Part shown: positions 8,048 to 17,623 of the stretch, piece by piece
Layout of the letters: each line of letters begins with the position of its first letter
How positions within the stretch are numbered: the first letter of the stretch is position 1
NCBI GenBank assembly: GCA_963759095.1
Contig: CAVWYF010000032.1
Span: 119,663 to 183,662 of the forward strand
Reading direction: 5' to 3'
Origin: Anderseniella sp963759095
GTDB taxonomy: Bacteria; Pseudomonadota; Alphaproteobacteria; Rhizobiales; Aestuariivirgaceae
DNA length: 64,000 bases
Notes under the pieces: generated by a model
Told to the model about the DNA's origin: nothing
Database searches by the model: none
What the model saw: the letters and a program-made list of their open reading frames with translations, nothing else
Position numbers and translations under genes: made by a program

Positions 8048-8827
8048 CTACTTGCCCTTGAACACTGGCTTGCGCTTCTCCAGAAACGCAGTGACCCCTT
8101 CATCGTAGTCATGGCTCGCGGCCGCTTCCGCCTGGAGTTTTGCTTCAACCGCCAGATGGGCATCAAATCCGTGCGAAGAAGATGCATTAATCGCCTGTTT
8201 TATCAAGGCAAACGCTTTTGTCGGCTGACTCGACAGCCGCCGTGCAATCCTTGTTGCGTCATCCATCAGTTCGTCGTCATCGCAAATCTGCCAGATCAAG
8301 CCCCACTCCAGCGCCTTCTCGGCAGGCAGAGGCTCAGCCAGCATCGCCATTCCCTTGGCGCGCGCTTCACCGGCCTGCCGGGGCAAGGTCCAGGTGCCGC
8401 CGGCATCGGGGATCAGGCCGATGCGGGCAAACGCCTGCAGGAAAGACGCTGACCGGGCCGCCAGGACGATATCGCAAGCCAGCGCAAGATTGGCACCGGC
8501 ACCTGCCGCAACGCCGTTTACCGCACACACCACCGGCATCGGCAGGTTGCGGATACGGGCCACCAGCGGATTGAAATCCTGTTCCAGCAACTCCAGAATT
8601 TCATCAGGCCCGTCCATCCGCAAATCCGCCAGATCCTGGCCTGCACAAAACGCCCTGCCCGCGCCGGTAATCAGCACCGCGCGCGCACCCGACGCTTCAA
8701 TTTCATCAAATGCCGTTCGCAATTCCGCATGCATGTTACGGGTGGTCGAATTCAGCTTGTCGGGGCGGTTAAGCGTCACAACCGCCAGATTGTCGTTGAG
8801 ATCAAATGTGATGTCGGAGTATGCCAT
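8048..8827 (-). CDS. paaG: Enoyl-CoA hydratase/isomerase, PaaG-like
   Basis: A 259-residue crotonase-fold enzyme. Oxyanion-hole motifs are 'LITGAGRAFCAGQDLADLR' (about residues 52-70) and 'GVAAGAGANLALACDIVLAA' (about 105-124); 'IGLIPDAGGTWTLPR' carries the Asp typical of PaaG/FadB-like isomerases, and the C-terminus ends 'EGVTAFLEKRKPVFKGK'. The best family fit is PaaG, 2-(1,2-epoxy-1,2-dihydrophenyl)acetyl-CoA isomerase of phenylacetate degradation, but no other paa genes are nearby, so a general enoyl-CoA hydratase role is equally possible. It is divergent from the UbiH-like gene with 100 bp between starts. Confidence 0.85.
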   Translation of the reverse strand: MAYSDITFDLNDNLAVVTLNRPDKLNSTTRNMHAELRTAFDEIEASGARAVLITGAGRAFCAGQDLADLRMDGPDEILELLEQDFNPLVARIRNLPMPVVCAVNGVAAGAGANLALACDIVLAARSASFLQAFARIGLIPDAGGTWTLPRQAGEARAKGMAMLAEPLPAEKALEWGLIWQICDDDELMDDATRIARRLSSQPTKAFALIKQAINASSSHGFDAHLAVEAKLQAEAAASHDYDEGVTAFLEKRKPVFKGK

Positions 8828-8927
8828 TTACAGGTCCTGATAATTTATCGGTGCCGCCGGATTGATTTGAGTGATTAGAAGTGTGCCTCACCTTTGAGGC
8901 CGCGCGCAATCGGCAAGGTGAACACAT

Positions 8928-10153
8928 ATGCTCAACGGGTCGGATTTTGACGTGGTTGTTGCCGGTGCCGGCCCTGCAGGCTTGGCGTCAGCCTGCTTGC
9001 TGGCTCAAGCCGGATGCAGCACGGCCTGTATTGCCCCCGGGATAGAACGGCTGACATCGCCGCGCACCAATGAACCGGTACGGCGCACGGTTGCCCTGAT
9101 GCAGCCGGCCATCCGGCTGCTTGCCGCGATTGGCGTCTGGCCGGGCCGGTTACAGCCCGGCAGCGCGCCGCTTGATTTGCTGAAAATCGTAGACGACACC
9201 CTTGCCACGTTCACCGCGCCCCCAGTCACTTTTTCATCGAGCGAAATTGGAGACGGCCCGTTTGGCTGGAACATTCCGCTTGATCTGCTGGTGCATGAAC
9301 TTGCACAGGCAGCAAAAACCGCCGACGTCACCCTCATCGATGCATCCGTTTCCGGCTCCCAGGTTCGCGCGGGCAAGGCAGAACTGTCGCTGGACACCGC
9401 AAAGCTTTGCTGAGTGCCGCCGTTGTTGTCGCAGCTGATGGGCGCCAGTCCGTCCTGCGCCGCGACGCCGGTATATCGGTCAATGAATGGCAGTATGATC
9501 AAACCGCGCTTGCGCTCAGCTTTTCCCACTCCTCGGCCCATCGCGGCATGTCTGTTGAATATCACAAGATCTCTGGTCCGTTTACAACGGTGCCCCTGCC
9601 CGGCAAGCGCTCCAGTCTTGTCTGGATGGTCCGGCCACAGGAAGTCGATCCCATATGCGCGCTTTCTGCGGACCAGCTTGCTGCGCGTCTGCAACTGGAA
9701 ATGCACGGTGATCTGGGCCTGGTGGAAGACGTGACAACGCCGGCCACCATCCCCATGTCCGGCATGGCGGCCCGTAAATTTGCGGCCAATCGTGTACTGC
9801 TGGTCGGTGAAGCGGCCCACGTCGTGCCGCCAATCGGCGCCCAGGGCCTTAATATGAGTTTGCGCGACGCTGCTTTTGCAGCAGAGGCAATCGCAGATGC
9901 GCTTCGTCTTGATGAAGACCCCGGCAGCGATAAATTGTGCGCCGCCTACGATACCACCAGACGCAAAGACGTACTGCCGCGCCAGGCCGCGGTTGACACC
10001 ATGAACCGCTCATTGATCTCCGAATTCTTCCCGCTGCATCTCGGCCGCGCCGTCGGCATGACGGCCTTGCAACATATTCCACCCCTGAAACGCCGGGCGA
10101 TGCTGGAGGGCATGAACCCTACCGGGTCCCTGCCGCGCGCAATGCGGGGTTAG
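8928..10153 (+). pseudogene. UbiH/UbiF/COQ6-family FAD-dependent hydroxylase, frameshifted
   Basis: Flavoprotein monooxygenase of the ubiquinone-hydroxylase family, about 408 residues when repaired. N-terminal dinucleotide fold 'DFDVVVAGAGPAGLASACLL', middle 'VVVAADGRQSVLRRDAG' (the DG motif) and C-terminal 'VLLVGEAAHVVPPIGAQGLN' (GD-type FAD motif, here GE). As read, the first part stops at 9411-9413 after 'LDTAKLC'; the rest continues in the next frame from about 9403, explained by one missing base near CTTTG. Both halves are well conserved, so a sequencing error or very recent lesion is likely. AAGGTGA lies before ATG 8928. A hydroxylation step in ubiquinone synthesis is the likely job; which ring position is not known. 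Confidence 0.87.
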
Positions 10154-10323
10154 AGTGTCCGTGGTGTGTTCAGCAATAGCCTGACGGAATTCTGTCCGGT
10201 GAATTCCGAAACCGAGCGTTCGTTCAAAGAACAGCGAATGCCAGCCACGAGCAGCAAGCTCAACCGATCGCCGCAACACAGTCGGAAAACCTCGTGACCT
10301 GAGACTTTGCGAAATGTTGCAGC

Positions 10324-11385
10324 CTATAGCGGACGATAAATCCAGGGCAGCCCGGTAAGCGGAAAGCTGATCCAGTTCCACCACCCATGATTGGCAAATT
10401 GGGCAACGTAGAGTGAAGCGAGAAATGCCAGCCAACAGGCAAACATCAGCGCCCCCGCAATGACACCACCAATTCGACCAGGCGCGGGCCGCATTGCCAG
10501 CTCCGCCCGGTCCAGTTGCTCTGAAACTTGGCGAATGAACTGCAACTTGTTTGACTGATGCAAAAGAGCAGCCCGGGTGTAGAGCCTGGCTGCCCAACGA
10601 CGCAGAATAAACAGAGCGAGCACAAGATAGACTGTTGCTGCACCGTAGTAGCGGAACACGAACGCCTCTATTTCTGCCGAAGATGCAGTTGACAATTCGG
10701 GCTCAATGTTCTCGATAAAAGTAGGTAGAATCTGAACCAGAAACATTGGCCCGGATAAAACCACGGTCGCCAGCGTAAGCATAAGGTAGCGCCAGCGGAC
10801 CCGACCAATAAGCTGGCGTATCAGGCCAATTTCCCAAATTGCACCCACTCTTTGTTCTGCTGCGTGATGCGCCAGTGCCATTGGTAGATGGACCAGTGTA
10901 AATATGGCCAGAGCAATCCCGGTTAGCGCCAGAACCGGGCCGACCCAAGCCTGTTCATAACCCTTGTTGAAGGAGTTTTCCCAACCGGCCCACCACGACA
11001 GGAGCAGGATTGTCCCGAATGGTAATATCGCAAGGGAAACTGCGATAACCCCCTTGAAGGCGGAACGCACAGTATCCCAAAAACCTTTCAACCAACCTGG
11101 AAATCGAACTGTATTTGCGAGTTGCGGTAGGACCGATATTCTCGCCATCGCCGCTTGTCGGCTGACGTCGCGATTACCATTCGATTGGCTGTGGCGGCCA
11201 ATTTCGATAACGATTTCCCGGCGCATTAAACGCATTATCCAGCCGAGCACAACAATAGCGGTAAATGGCGTAAGACACAGGACGACAGCAATTGCGACAT
11301 TCAAAACTGCTGCCAGCCGGCGAAATATTCCCCTACCAGCCGACACATCTGGTGTCAGGGCTTGAACGGGCGCTGGGGCGTTCAT
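10324..11385 (-). CDS. Polytopic membrane protein of unknown function
   Basis: A 353-residue protein I do not recognise. Roughly six hydrophobic segments are seen, near residues 25-52, 113-133, 148-170, 200-222, 247-265 and 308-330, separated by a basic loop (about residues 53-100) and 'EQRVGAIWEIGLIRQLIGRV' between segments 3 and 4. Its start codon overlaps the stop of the upstream phosphatase-like gene by 4 bp (ATGA), so translation is coupled and the two products probably act together at the inner membrane. No catalytic motif is visible. Resemblance to DUF4013-type membrane proteins is weak and not claimed. Confidence 0.75.
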   Translation of the reverse strand: MNAPAPVQALTPDVSAGRGIFRRLAAVLNVAIAVVLCLTPFTAIVVLGWIMRLMRREIVIEIGRHSQSNGNRDVSRQAAMARISVLPQLANTVRFPGWLKGFWDTVRSAFKGVIAVSLAILPFGTILLLSWWAGWENSFNKGYEQAWVGPVLALTGIALAIFTLVHLPMALAHHAAEQRVGAIWEIGLIRQLIGRVRWRYLMLTLATVVLSGPMFLVQILPTFIENIEPELSTASSAEIEAFVFRYYGAATVYLVLALFILRRWAARLYTRAALLHQSNKLQFIRQVSEQLDRAELAMRPAPGRIGGVIAGALMFACWLAFLASLYVAQFANHGWWNWISFPLTGLPWIYRPL

Positions 11386-12539
11386 ATCAATACTTCCGAC
11401 AGCACCCGCCCCTCGGCGGCTTGCATCTGAAAGCCCATGATCGCACCCACAGTTGAGGCAATGCTTGTTTGATCGACCGGCTTGTCGAGTATCTTGCCTC
11501 TCGCTATGCCCGGACCCAGCAGTACGGCAAAAATCTCATGGGCAGAACGGGAATTGAAATGGTGCTGGTAGGGTACTGACATCAGTGGGTTTGCATCTCG
11601 CCCACAATCAGGAACAATCACAAAAACTGTTTGGTCTTTGTAGGCCGGTTCACTATCGGCTGTCTCAACCAGCCGTTTCAGACCTTGATCAATTATTGAA
11701 ATCGCTCTGGTGTAGTGACTTGCATTCCCCCAGTGCACGTAGTCCGGGTCTTGATAGTTGATCATCATCAGCCGCGGTTTCAACTCGCGCATCGCTTTTA
11801 CGGCAAGTTCGGTCAGCAGTCGGTCGCCACGCGGATTCTTCAATCCTGTGTCGCCGTATTGTTCGCGCCAGTTGTCCCAGAACCTTTCCATCACATCCGA
11901 GCTCTTTTGGGCAGTGTTGCGAAAGTCATGCGCCGTCAATTCATCCAACTGTTTGCGAGCGGTGGAAAGAACATCTTCAGGTGCCTTGTTTTCTTCCAGA
12001 ATGCGCCGGAATTTATGCAGTTTGTACCGGTAAAGGCCGATCACTTCGGACCGGAAGGAAACGCCAAAGTGCTTGTGACCGCCATAAGTGAGGTATTCTT
12101 CCTGCGGGCGGTCTTCACCATTGACGAGCAATGCCTGGTGCGCCGGAAGGTCAAAAGATTTACGCGCAGCCTCGAACAGTGTTGCCTCGATCGGCTCAAG
12201 GAGCGGCGCAAGTCCTTGTGCGCCCACTTTTGTATAGGCTTTGTAGCGCCCGGTTAGAATGTTGAGCGTGCCTTCCGCATGGCTGGTGTCGACATCTTGC
12301 AACTGGGCGATGGTGAGGTTGGGTATCAGCGTGCCGCGCTTAGCCAACACGTTCAGAAGATATGGGGAATATGTCGTCCTGCCAGCAATCGTCTCGGCCC
12401 GGCGCACACCGCCACCGAAGCGAACAATGATCACATTCGGCCCCCGATATGTCCGCGCGACCGCCGCAGAACCGCCCACGACACCGGCAGCGATAGTGCC
12501 GGCCAGACCGTGGTTAAATGCTCGCCGTCCAATTTCCAT
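11382..12539 (-). CDS. Tat-exported alkaline phosphatase/sulfatase-superfamily protein
   Basis: A 385-residue protein of the alkaline phosphatase superfamily. ATG 12539 is chosen over an upstream in-frame Met because it places a twin-arginine signal at the N-terminus ('MEIGRRAFNHGLAGTIAAG'). 'MINYQDPDYVHWGNASHYTR' and 'FVIVPDCGRDANPL' followed by 'YQHHFNSRSAHEIFAVLLGP' give the C-terminal Asp and His metal ligands of the fold. The usual N-terminal Asp/Ser-Thr metal and nucleophile motif is replaced by 'NVIIVRFGGGVRRAETIAG', so classical hydrolase chemistry is doubtful. It is translationally coupled to the downstream membrane protein. Substrate unknown. Confidence 0.78.
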   Translation of the reverse strand: MEIGRRAFNHGLAGTIAAGVVGGSAAVARTYRGPNVIIVRFGGGVRRAETIAGRTTYSPYLLNVLAKRGTLIPNLTIAQLQDVDTSHAEGTLNILTGRYKAYTKVGAQGLAPLLEPIEATLFEAARKSFDLPAHQALLVNGEDRPQEEYLTYGGHKHFGVSFRSEVIGLYRYKLHKFRRILEENKAPEDVLSTARKQLDELTAHDFRNTAQKSSDVMERFWDNWREQYGDTGLKNPRGDRLLTELAVKAMRELKPRLMMINYQDPDYVHWGNASHYTRAISIIDQGLKRLVETADSEPAYKDQTVFVIVPDCGRDANPLMSVPYQHHFNSRSAHEIFAVLLGPGIARGKILDKPVDQTSIASTVGAIMGFQMQAAEGRVLSEVLI

Positions 12540-12799
12540 GGTGTACTTACCGTCCCGACCTGGCAATTTTGAGCACTTTCGTTGCAAAATCAGGCAAACT
12601 CATGATGAGAGGGATAAGCCATCAAACGACTTTGCATTGTCACCTGACACCAGAAACTGGCCGTTCAGCCTTGCCGGCAAAACAGTATGCATCGTTACGG
12701 TGTTGCAACTACAGGTGGCGACGGCTTCCGTTCACTCTATCGAGTGCGTTGATACGGACGCAATGCCGCGGCTGCAGCCTAGACTGATTTTCAACAGTT

Positions 12800-13945
12800 C
12801 TATTTCTGATTGAGCACGATATCGTTGTGCGCACCGACACCGGGGGCTGCTTTTTCCACGCTGGCGTCGCCGCGAAACTGTGGCGCGACTGCTACCGGGG
12901 TTGCTGGCAGCGTGTCACCTGCTTCATTGACCAGCGTGTGGTCAAACAGCCCGCGGCCATGAAAATGCATGTCGCGCATGGCTTCCGGCAAGGTTTTCAC
13001 CACCGTGCAACAGCAATTCGCCTGGGCCAGAATGGGTTCCCAGTGATAACCCGGAAACTCCGAAATCAATGTTCTGACTGCTTCAATCGTTCCACCGGGG
13101 TCTTGCTGATCCTGGTGGAATTCAGGGGCAAGCTTGACTGCTTCGCAAAAGCTCTCCCAGAACTTCTGCTCAAGTGCGGCAACGGCAACATGCCTGCCGT
13201 CAGATGTCGGATAAATCTGGTAGCGCGGCGACCCGCCGGTCAACAGACTTTTGCCATTTGCAGGCCAGAATCCGGTGGCCAGGCCATTGCCGATCGCCCA
13301 CCACATCAACATGAACATATTGTCTGCCATGGCGATATCAATGTGAGTGCCCTCACCGGTTTTCTCGCGGTTCAGCAGCGCCAGCAATATGTTCACAACT
13401 GCCGGATAAGTCCCGCCCGCGATATCTGCAGCCAGAAAAGGCGGCACGGTCGGATTGCCTTCGGGCCCCATGCTCAGGGACAGCAACCCGGTGTCACCGA
13501 TATAATTCAGATCATGCCCTGTCTTCTGCACCCGGCCGCCGGTTTGGCCATAACCGGTTATGGAACAGTAGATGATCCCGGGGTTGACCAGTGCCATGGC
13601 ATCATAGCCTAACCCCAGCCGATCCATCACACCAGGACGAAACTGCTCGACCACAACGTCTGCTTCGCGGATCAGCGGCAGAAGAAACTCCAGTTGCCGG
13701 TCCGATTTCAAATCCAGCGCCAGAGACTGTTTCCCCCGGTTGAGCATGGCAAAACTGGCGGGATCCCTGCCCCATTTGGGTTCATAGGACCGCATTTCCT
13801 CGCCGTCGCCAGGACGTTCAATTTTGATGACTTGCGCACCGGCTTCGACCAGGAACAGTGTGGCCATAGGCCCTGGCAAAAGTGTCGAAAAGTCGAGAAC
13901 CTTGATCCCGCTCAATGGCTGTGCGGATGCTGAAGTGCCTGTCAT
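12800..13945 (-). CDS. CaiB/BaiF family CoA transferase
   Basis: A 381-residue family III CoA transferase. ATG 13945 ('MTGTSASAQPLSGIKVLDFS') fits the family start; the longer frame upstream would enter the divergent promoter region. Key motifs: 'LDFSTLLPGPMATLFLVEAG', 'VIKIERPGDGEEMRS', and 'GHDLNYIGDTGLLSL', where the Asp after Gly-His is the nucleophile that forms the CoA-aspartyl intermediate. It is divergent from a CoA-ester lyase gene (164 bp between starts). In ethylmalonyl-CoA and 3-hydroxypropionate type pathways, CaiB-type transferases and malyl/citramalyl-CoA lyases act on the same acids, so a joint role is plausible. The exact acyl donor cannot be read from sequence. Confidence 0.9.
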   Translation of the reverse strand: MTGTSASAQPLSGIKVLDFSTLLPGPMATLFLVEAGAQVIKIERPGDGEEMRSYEPKWGRDPASFAMLNRGKQSLALDLKSDRQLEFLLPLIREADVVVEQFRPGVMDRLGLGYDAMALVNPGIIYCSITGYGQTGGRVQKTGHDLNYIGDTGLLSLSMGPEGNPTVPPFLAADIAGGTYPAVVNILLALLNREKTGEGTHIDIAMADNMFMLMWWAIGNGLATGFWPANGKSLLTGGSPRYQIYPTSDGRHVAVAALEQKFWESFCEAVKLAPEFHQDQQDPGGTIEAVRTLISEFPGYHWEPILAQANCCCTVVKTLPEAMRDMHFHGRGLFDHTLVNEAGDTLPATPVAVAPQFRGDASVEKAAPGVGAHNDIVLNQK

Positions 13946-14109
13946 GATTTTTAAATGCTGATCCGGAAACCCAAACTGCTGTATTCGTGTAGCGGCCAAA
14001 CCTACTGTGTGCAACACGCAGATTGCAAAGTTTAATTAAGCCATTGTGGAGCGGGGGAAGCTGCCCTAAACAATTTGTGCATCGCAACAATATTCAAGCA
14101 GGCCGAACG

Positions 14110-15189
14110 ATGGCCCGAATGACAGCAGGTATCATGAAACTTCCATCGCAATTCTACAAGCCGCTCGCCATTGGCGCCCCTGACCCAATGCGCGAGACAC
14201 CTGTCAAGATTGAACGGATGATCCATTTTTTGCCACCGCAGATCGAAAAGATGCGCAACAAGGTTGCCAGCCTGATCCCGCAAGTCGATGTTATACTGGG
14301 AAATCTTGAAGATGCCATTCCCGCAGACGACAAGATCGCTGCGCGCAAAGGTTTTATTGAAATGGCGCTGGCGCATGATTATGGCAGCACCGGCTTGTGG
14401 ACACGCATCAATTGCCTGAACAGCCCATGGGCACTCGATGACATCACCCAGATCGTGCTTGAGGCAGGAAACAAGCTGGATGTGATGATGTTGCCGAAGG
14501 TCGAGGGAGCCTGGGACATCCACTACCTGGACCAGTTGCTTGCTCAATTGGAGGCACGCGCCGGCATCGACCGACCGATCATGATCCACGCCATTCTGGA
14601 AACCGCGCAAGGCGTAAAGAATGTCGAAGAGATTGCTTCGGCAAGCCCGCGCATGCACGGCATGTCACTGGGTCCGGCTGATCTGGCAGCGTCGCGCGGC
14701 ATGAAGACCACCCGCGTCGGCGGCGGACATCCCCATTACGGTGTTTTGGCAGACGATGCCGGCAATGGTGTCCGGATCAGTTCAGCGCGCCCGTTCTACC
14801 AGCAGGATCTGTGGCACTATACGGTCGGCAAGATGGTGGATGCCTGCGCAGCCAATGGCATCAAGGCGTTTTACGGCCCGTTTGGCGATTTTTCAGACCC
14901 TGATGCATGTGAAGCACAATTCCGCAATGCATTCCTGCAAGGCTGTTTTGGAGCATGGTCACTTCACCCCTCACAGGTAGAAATTGCCAAGCGGGTTTTT
15001 TCACCTGATCCGGCAGAAGTGAAGTTTGCACTCAGAATTCTGGAAGCTATGCCCGACGGCACAGGCGCTGTCATGATTGATGGCAAAATGCAGGATGATG
15101 CCACCTGGAAACAGGCCCGCGTCATCGCCGATCTTGCACGATTGGTTGCAAACAAGGAGCCGGACATGGCAGAGATTTATGGCTTATGA
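14110..15189 (+). CDS. HpcH/HpaI-family CoA-ester lyase (malyl-CoA lyase-like)
   Basis: A 359-residue class of citrate-lyase beta-like TIM-barrel enzymes cleaving 3-hydroxyacyl-CoAs such as malyl-, beta-methylmalyl- or citramalyl-CoA. Motifs: 'VDVILGNLEDAIPADDKIAA' (Glu-Asp pair), 'LWTRINCLNSPWALDD' (CoA-binding Arg), 'MMLPKVEGAWD' (Mg-binding Glu), 'IMIHAILETAQGV', 'GMSLGPADLAASR' (Mg-binding Asp) and 'CFGAWSLHPSQVEIAKRVF'. Starts at 14110, 14119 or 14134 are all possible; 14110 is given as the longest reasonable one. Divergent from the CaiB-type transferase. A stretch with an extra N-terminal extension distinguishes it from short Mcl1 forms. Substrate remains inference. Confidence 0.9.
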   Translation: MARMTAGIMKLPSQFYKPLAIGAPDPMRETPVKIERMIHFLPPQIEKMRNKVASLIPQVDVILGNLEDAIPADDKIAARKGFIEMALAHDYGSTGLWTRINCLNSPWALDDITQIVLEAGNKLDVMMLPKVEGAWDIHYLDQLLAQLEARAGIDRPIMIHAILETAQGVKNVEEIASASPRMHGMSLGPADLAASRGMKTTRVGGGHPHYGVLADDAGNGVRISSARPFYQQDLWHYTVGKMVDACAANGIKAFYGPFGDFSDPDACEAQFRNAFLQGCFGAWSLHPSQVEIAKRVFSPDPAEVKFALRILEAMPDGTGAVMIDGKMQDDATWKQARVIADLARLVANKEPDMAEIYGL

Positions 15190-15270
15190 TCGACGTATTG
15201 TTCAGCAACTATCAACTTAATAATTTGAACCACGCTTGAAACAAACCGCAATTGGGTGCATTTATAGGCG

Positions 15271-15612
15271 ATGATAGCGATTAACAGACAGGCACGATTC
15301 GGCATTGGACAAGTGGTAAAACACCGCCTGTTTCCGTTTCGTGGTGTCATTTTCGATGTAGATCCCACTTTTTCCAATACTGAAGAGTGGTGGGATTCCA
15401 TCCCCGAAGAAACCCGGCCGTCGAAGGATCAGCCGTTTTATCACTTGCTGGCTGAGAATGAAGAAACCGAATACATAGCCTATGTGTCGGAGCAAAACCT
15501 GTTGGCTGACGACACAGGCGATCCGGTTCGCCATCCTCAGATCCCCGAGTTTTTCGAAACTTATGATCCGGAGCAGCACACCTACCTGCCGCGTGACAGT
15601 GCGACCCACTAG
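15271..15612 (+). CDS. hspQ: Heat shock protein HspQ
   Basis: A 113-residue HspQ/YccV-family protein. Hallmarks: 'ARFGIGQVVKHRLFPFRGVI', 'FDVDPTFSNTEEWW', 'PFYHLLAENEETEYIAYVSE' and 'NLLADDTGDPVRHP'. In E. coli HspQ binds hemimethylated oriC DNA and acts as a specificity factor for Lon; in alphaproteobacteria a protease-adaptor role is the better supported one. It stands alone between the lyase gene and a repeat; its stop codon overlaps the edge of dispersed repeat copy C. Confidence 0.93.
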   Translation: MIAINRQARFGIGQVVKHRLFPFRGVIFDVDPTFSNTEEWWDSIPEETRPSKDQPFYHLLAENEETEYIAYVSEQNLLADDTGDPVRHPQIPEFFETYDPEQHTYLPRDSATH

Positions 15613-15705
15613 GTCATGGACTCATAAAGTTGCACGATCACCTTAAAAGCAATCAGGTTTATTACTTTGGGTTGATTCAACCAAAAATCATCCTGATCCA
15701 GCATC
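15610..15705 (+). repeat. Dispersed ~105-bp repeat, copy C
   Basis: About 95 bp matching copies A and D: CATAAAGTTGCACGATCACC, AAAAGCAATCAGGTTTAT, then the inner palindrome TTTGGGTTGATTCAACCAAA and ATCATCCTGATCCAG. Located just after hspQ, where it could fold into two hairpins in the mRNA. Confidence 0.65.
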
Positions 15706-15841
15706 TGATTGCAGATTTGCGAATGTGACGACGACAGACTTCGCGCAGTTTGCTTGCCCCCCTTTGAACATGTCATCTTACCGCTATGCAACGGCATGGT
15801 TTCTATGGCTTTTTTCTGCGAATCCAATCTAGATTGTCCGC

Positions 15842-17623
15842 ATGAATATAATCTTTCGACTGCTTTATGGATGCATGGTCTGGGTGGCTCTGGCGGCATC
15901 AGCGCATGCGGAGCCAAAACACGCCATCGCCATGCTGGGTGAGCCGGCGCTGCCGGCTGACTACACACATTTTCCCTATGTCAATCCGGACGCTCCCAAA
16001 GGTGGCGCCCTGCGCACAGCCCGGACCGGGAGCTTCGACAGCGTCAATCCGTTTATTATCAGAGGCCAGGCTGTGGACGGACCACGCACCCTGGTCTTTG
16101 AAAGCCTGATGGCACGCTCAAATGCGGAACCGTTCACACTTTACGGCCATATCGCCGAGACCATCGACGTCAATGCAGATCGCACCGAGGTCACCTTCCG
16201 GATAAACCCGCAAGCCAGATTTTCTGACGGTGAACCAGTCCAGGCCGATGACATTGTCTATTCGCTGGAGACATTGCGGGACAACGGCCGCCCAAATCAC
16301 CGGACTTTTTATTCCAAGGTGACATCGACGGAGACACCCGACAATCTGACCATCCGCATGAAGCTGGAACCGGGCGACCGTGAACTGGTGCTCATTCTCG
16401 GCCTGATGCCGGTTCTGCCAAAACATGTGTTTGAAAAGCGCGACTTCGAACAAACCACCCTGGACAAGCTTGTCGGCTCGGGCCCCTATGTGTTCGACAA
16501 GATAGATGCCGGCGATCACGTCATTTATCGCCGCAATCCCGATTACTGGGCAAAAGATCTGCCCAGCGCGCGCGGAAAATTCAATTACGATACCATTCGA
16601 TATGACTATTACCGCGATACACAAGGTGCATTTGAAGCCTTCAAAAAGGGCGAGGCAATGTTGCGAACCGAAGGCGATGCCTCGCGCTGGGCGGTTGGAT
16701 ATCAAGATGTCAAAAACCAGCCGGTAACTTTGGAAACCATCAGGGTCGGTTTACCAAAACCGGTATGGGCTTTGGTGTTCAACACCCGCCGGGCGGTGTT
16801 TTCAGACAAGCGCGTCCGCGAAGCGCTGATCCTGACTTTCGATTTTGAATGGATCAACAAAAACCTGTTTCATGGCAAAATGCAGCGCACGCAAGGATTT
16901 TTCTTCGGTTCCGATCTCAGTTCAATAGGTCGCCCGGTCAGCGAAAACGAACGTGAAATGCTGAAACTGGCAGGCGCAAATATCCGGGCGGACATCCTGG
17001 ACGGCACATTTTCCCTGCCGGTTTCTGACGGATCCGGACGCGATCGAAAAAACCTGCGCAAGGCGCTGAAGTTGCTGAATGAAGCCGGATGGAAAACCGG
17101 CACTGCAGGACTGAAGGACTCGAATGGCCAGGGTTTTTCATTTGAAATCACGGTGGCGAGCAGGCCTCAGGAGCGGATAGCGCTGGCATGGCAGCGCATG
17201 TTGCGCACCATTGGTGTCGATATGACTATCCGCCAGGTAGATTCAGCACAGTTCCAGCGGCGTTTGCAGACCTATGACTTTGATATGATCCCGTTTACAT
17301 GGTCCAATTCCCTGTCGCCGGGCAACGAACAGTCTTTTTATTGGGGATCTCAGGGGCGCACCCAGGATGGTACCCGCAACTATATGGGAGCAGACGACCC
17401 GGCAATCGACAAGATGATAACGCAGCTTCTGTCTGCCCGGAACAAGGCCACTTTTGACGACGCTGCCCGCGGCATGGACCGGTTATTGCTCGAAGGTCAT
17501 TATGCGCTGCAATTGTTCCATCCACCCGGTCAATGGCTTGCGCGATGGAACCAGATCAAACGCCCTGTTCAACCCTCGCTCGCTGGATTCCTGCCGGAAA
17601 CCGGATGGATTGAAAACCAATGA
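15842..17623 (+). CDS. Extracellular solute-binding protein family 5 (YejA-like)
   Basis: A 593-residue periplasmic peptide-type binding protein. A signal peptide is clear ('MNIIFRLLYGCMVWVALAAS' then AHAEP). Family 5 features: 'FSDGEPVQADDIVYSLETLR', 'GSGPYVFDKIDAGDHVIYRR' and 'NPDYWAKDLPSARGKFNYD', the last typical of the YejA subgroup that imports microcin C-like peptides in E. coli. No permease or ATPase gene is adjacent; instead its stop overlaps the start of an acyl-CoA ligase gene by 4 bp, which is unusual. The ligand could be an acyl or aromatic peptide-like compound given that context, but this is speculation. Confidence 0.88.
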   Translation: MNIIFRLLYGCMVWVALAASAHAEPKHAIAMLGEPALPADYTHFPYVNPDAPKGGALRTARTGSFDSVNPFIIRGQAVDGPRTLVFESLMARSNAEPFTLYGHIAETIDVNADRTEVTFRINPQARFSDGEPVQADDIVYSLETLRDNGRPNHRTFYSKVTSTETPDNLTIRMKLEPGDRELVLILGLMPVLPKHVFEKRDFEQTTLDKLVGSGPYVFDKIDAGDHVIYRRNPDYWAKDLPSARGKFNYDTIRYDYYRDTQGAFEAFKKGEAMLRTEGDASRWAVGYQDVKNQPVTLETIRVGLPKPVWALVFNTRRAVFSDKRVREALILTFDFEWINKNLFHGKMQRTQGFFFGSDLSSIGRPVSENEREMLKLAGANIRADILDGTFSLPVSDGSGRDRKNLRKALKLLNEAGWKTGTAGLKDSNGQGFSFEITVASRPQERIALAWQRMLRTIGVDMTIRQVDSAQFQRRLQTYDFDMIPFTWSNSLSPGNEQSFYWGSQGRTQDGTRNYMGADDPAIDKMITQLLSARNKATFDDAARGMDRLLLEGHYALQLFHPPGQWLARWNQIKRPVQPSLAGFLPETGWIENQ

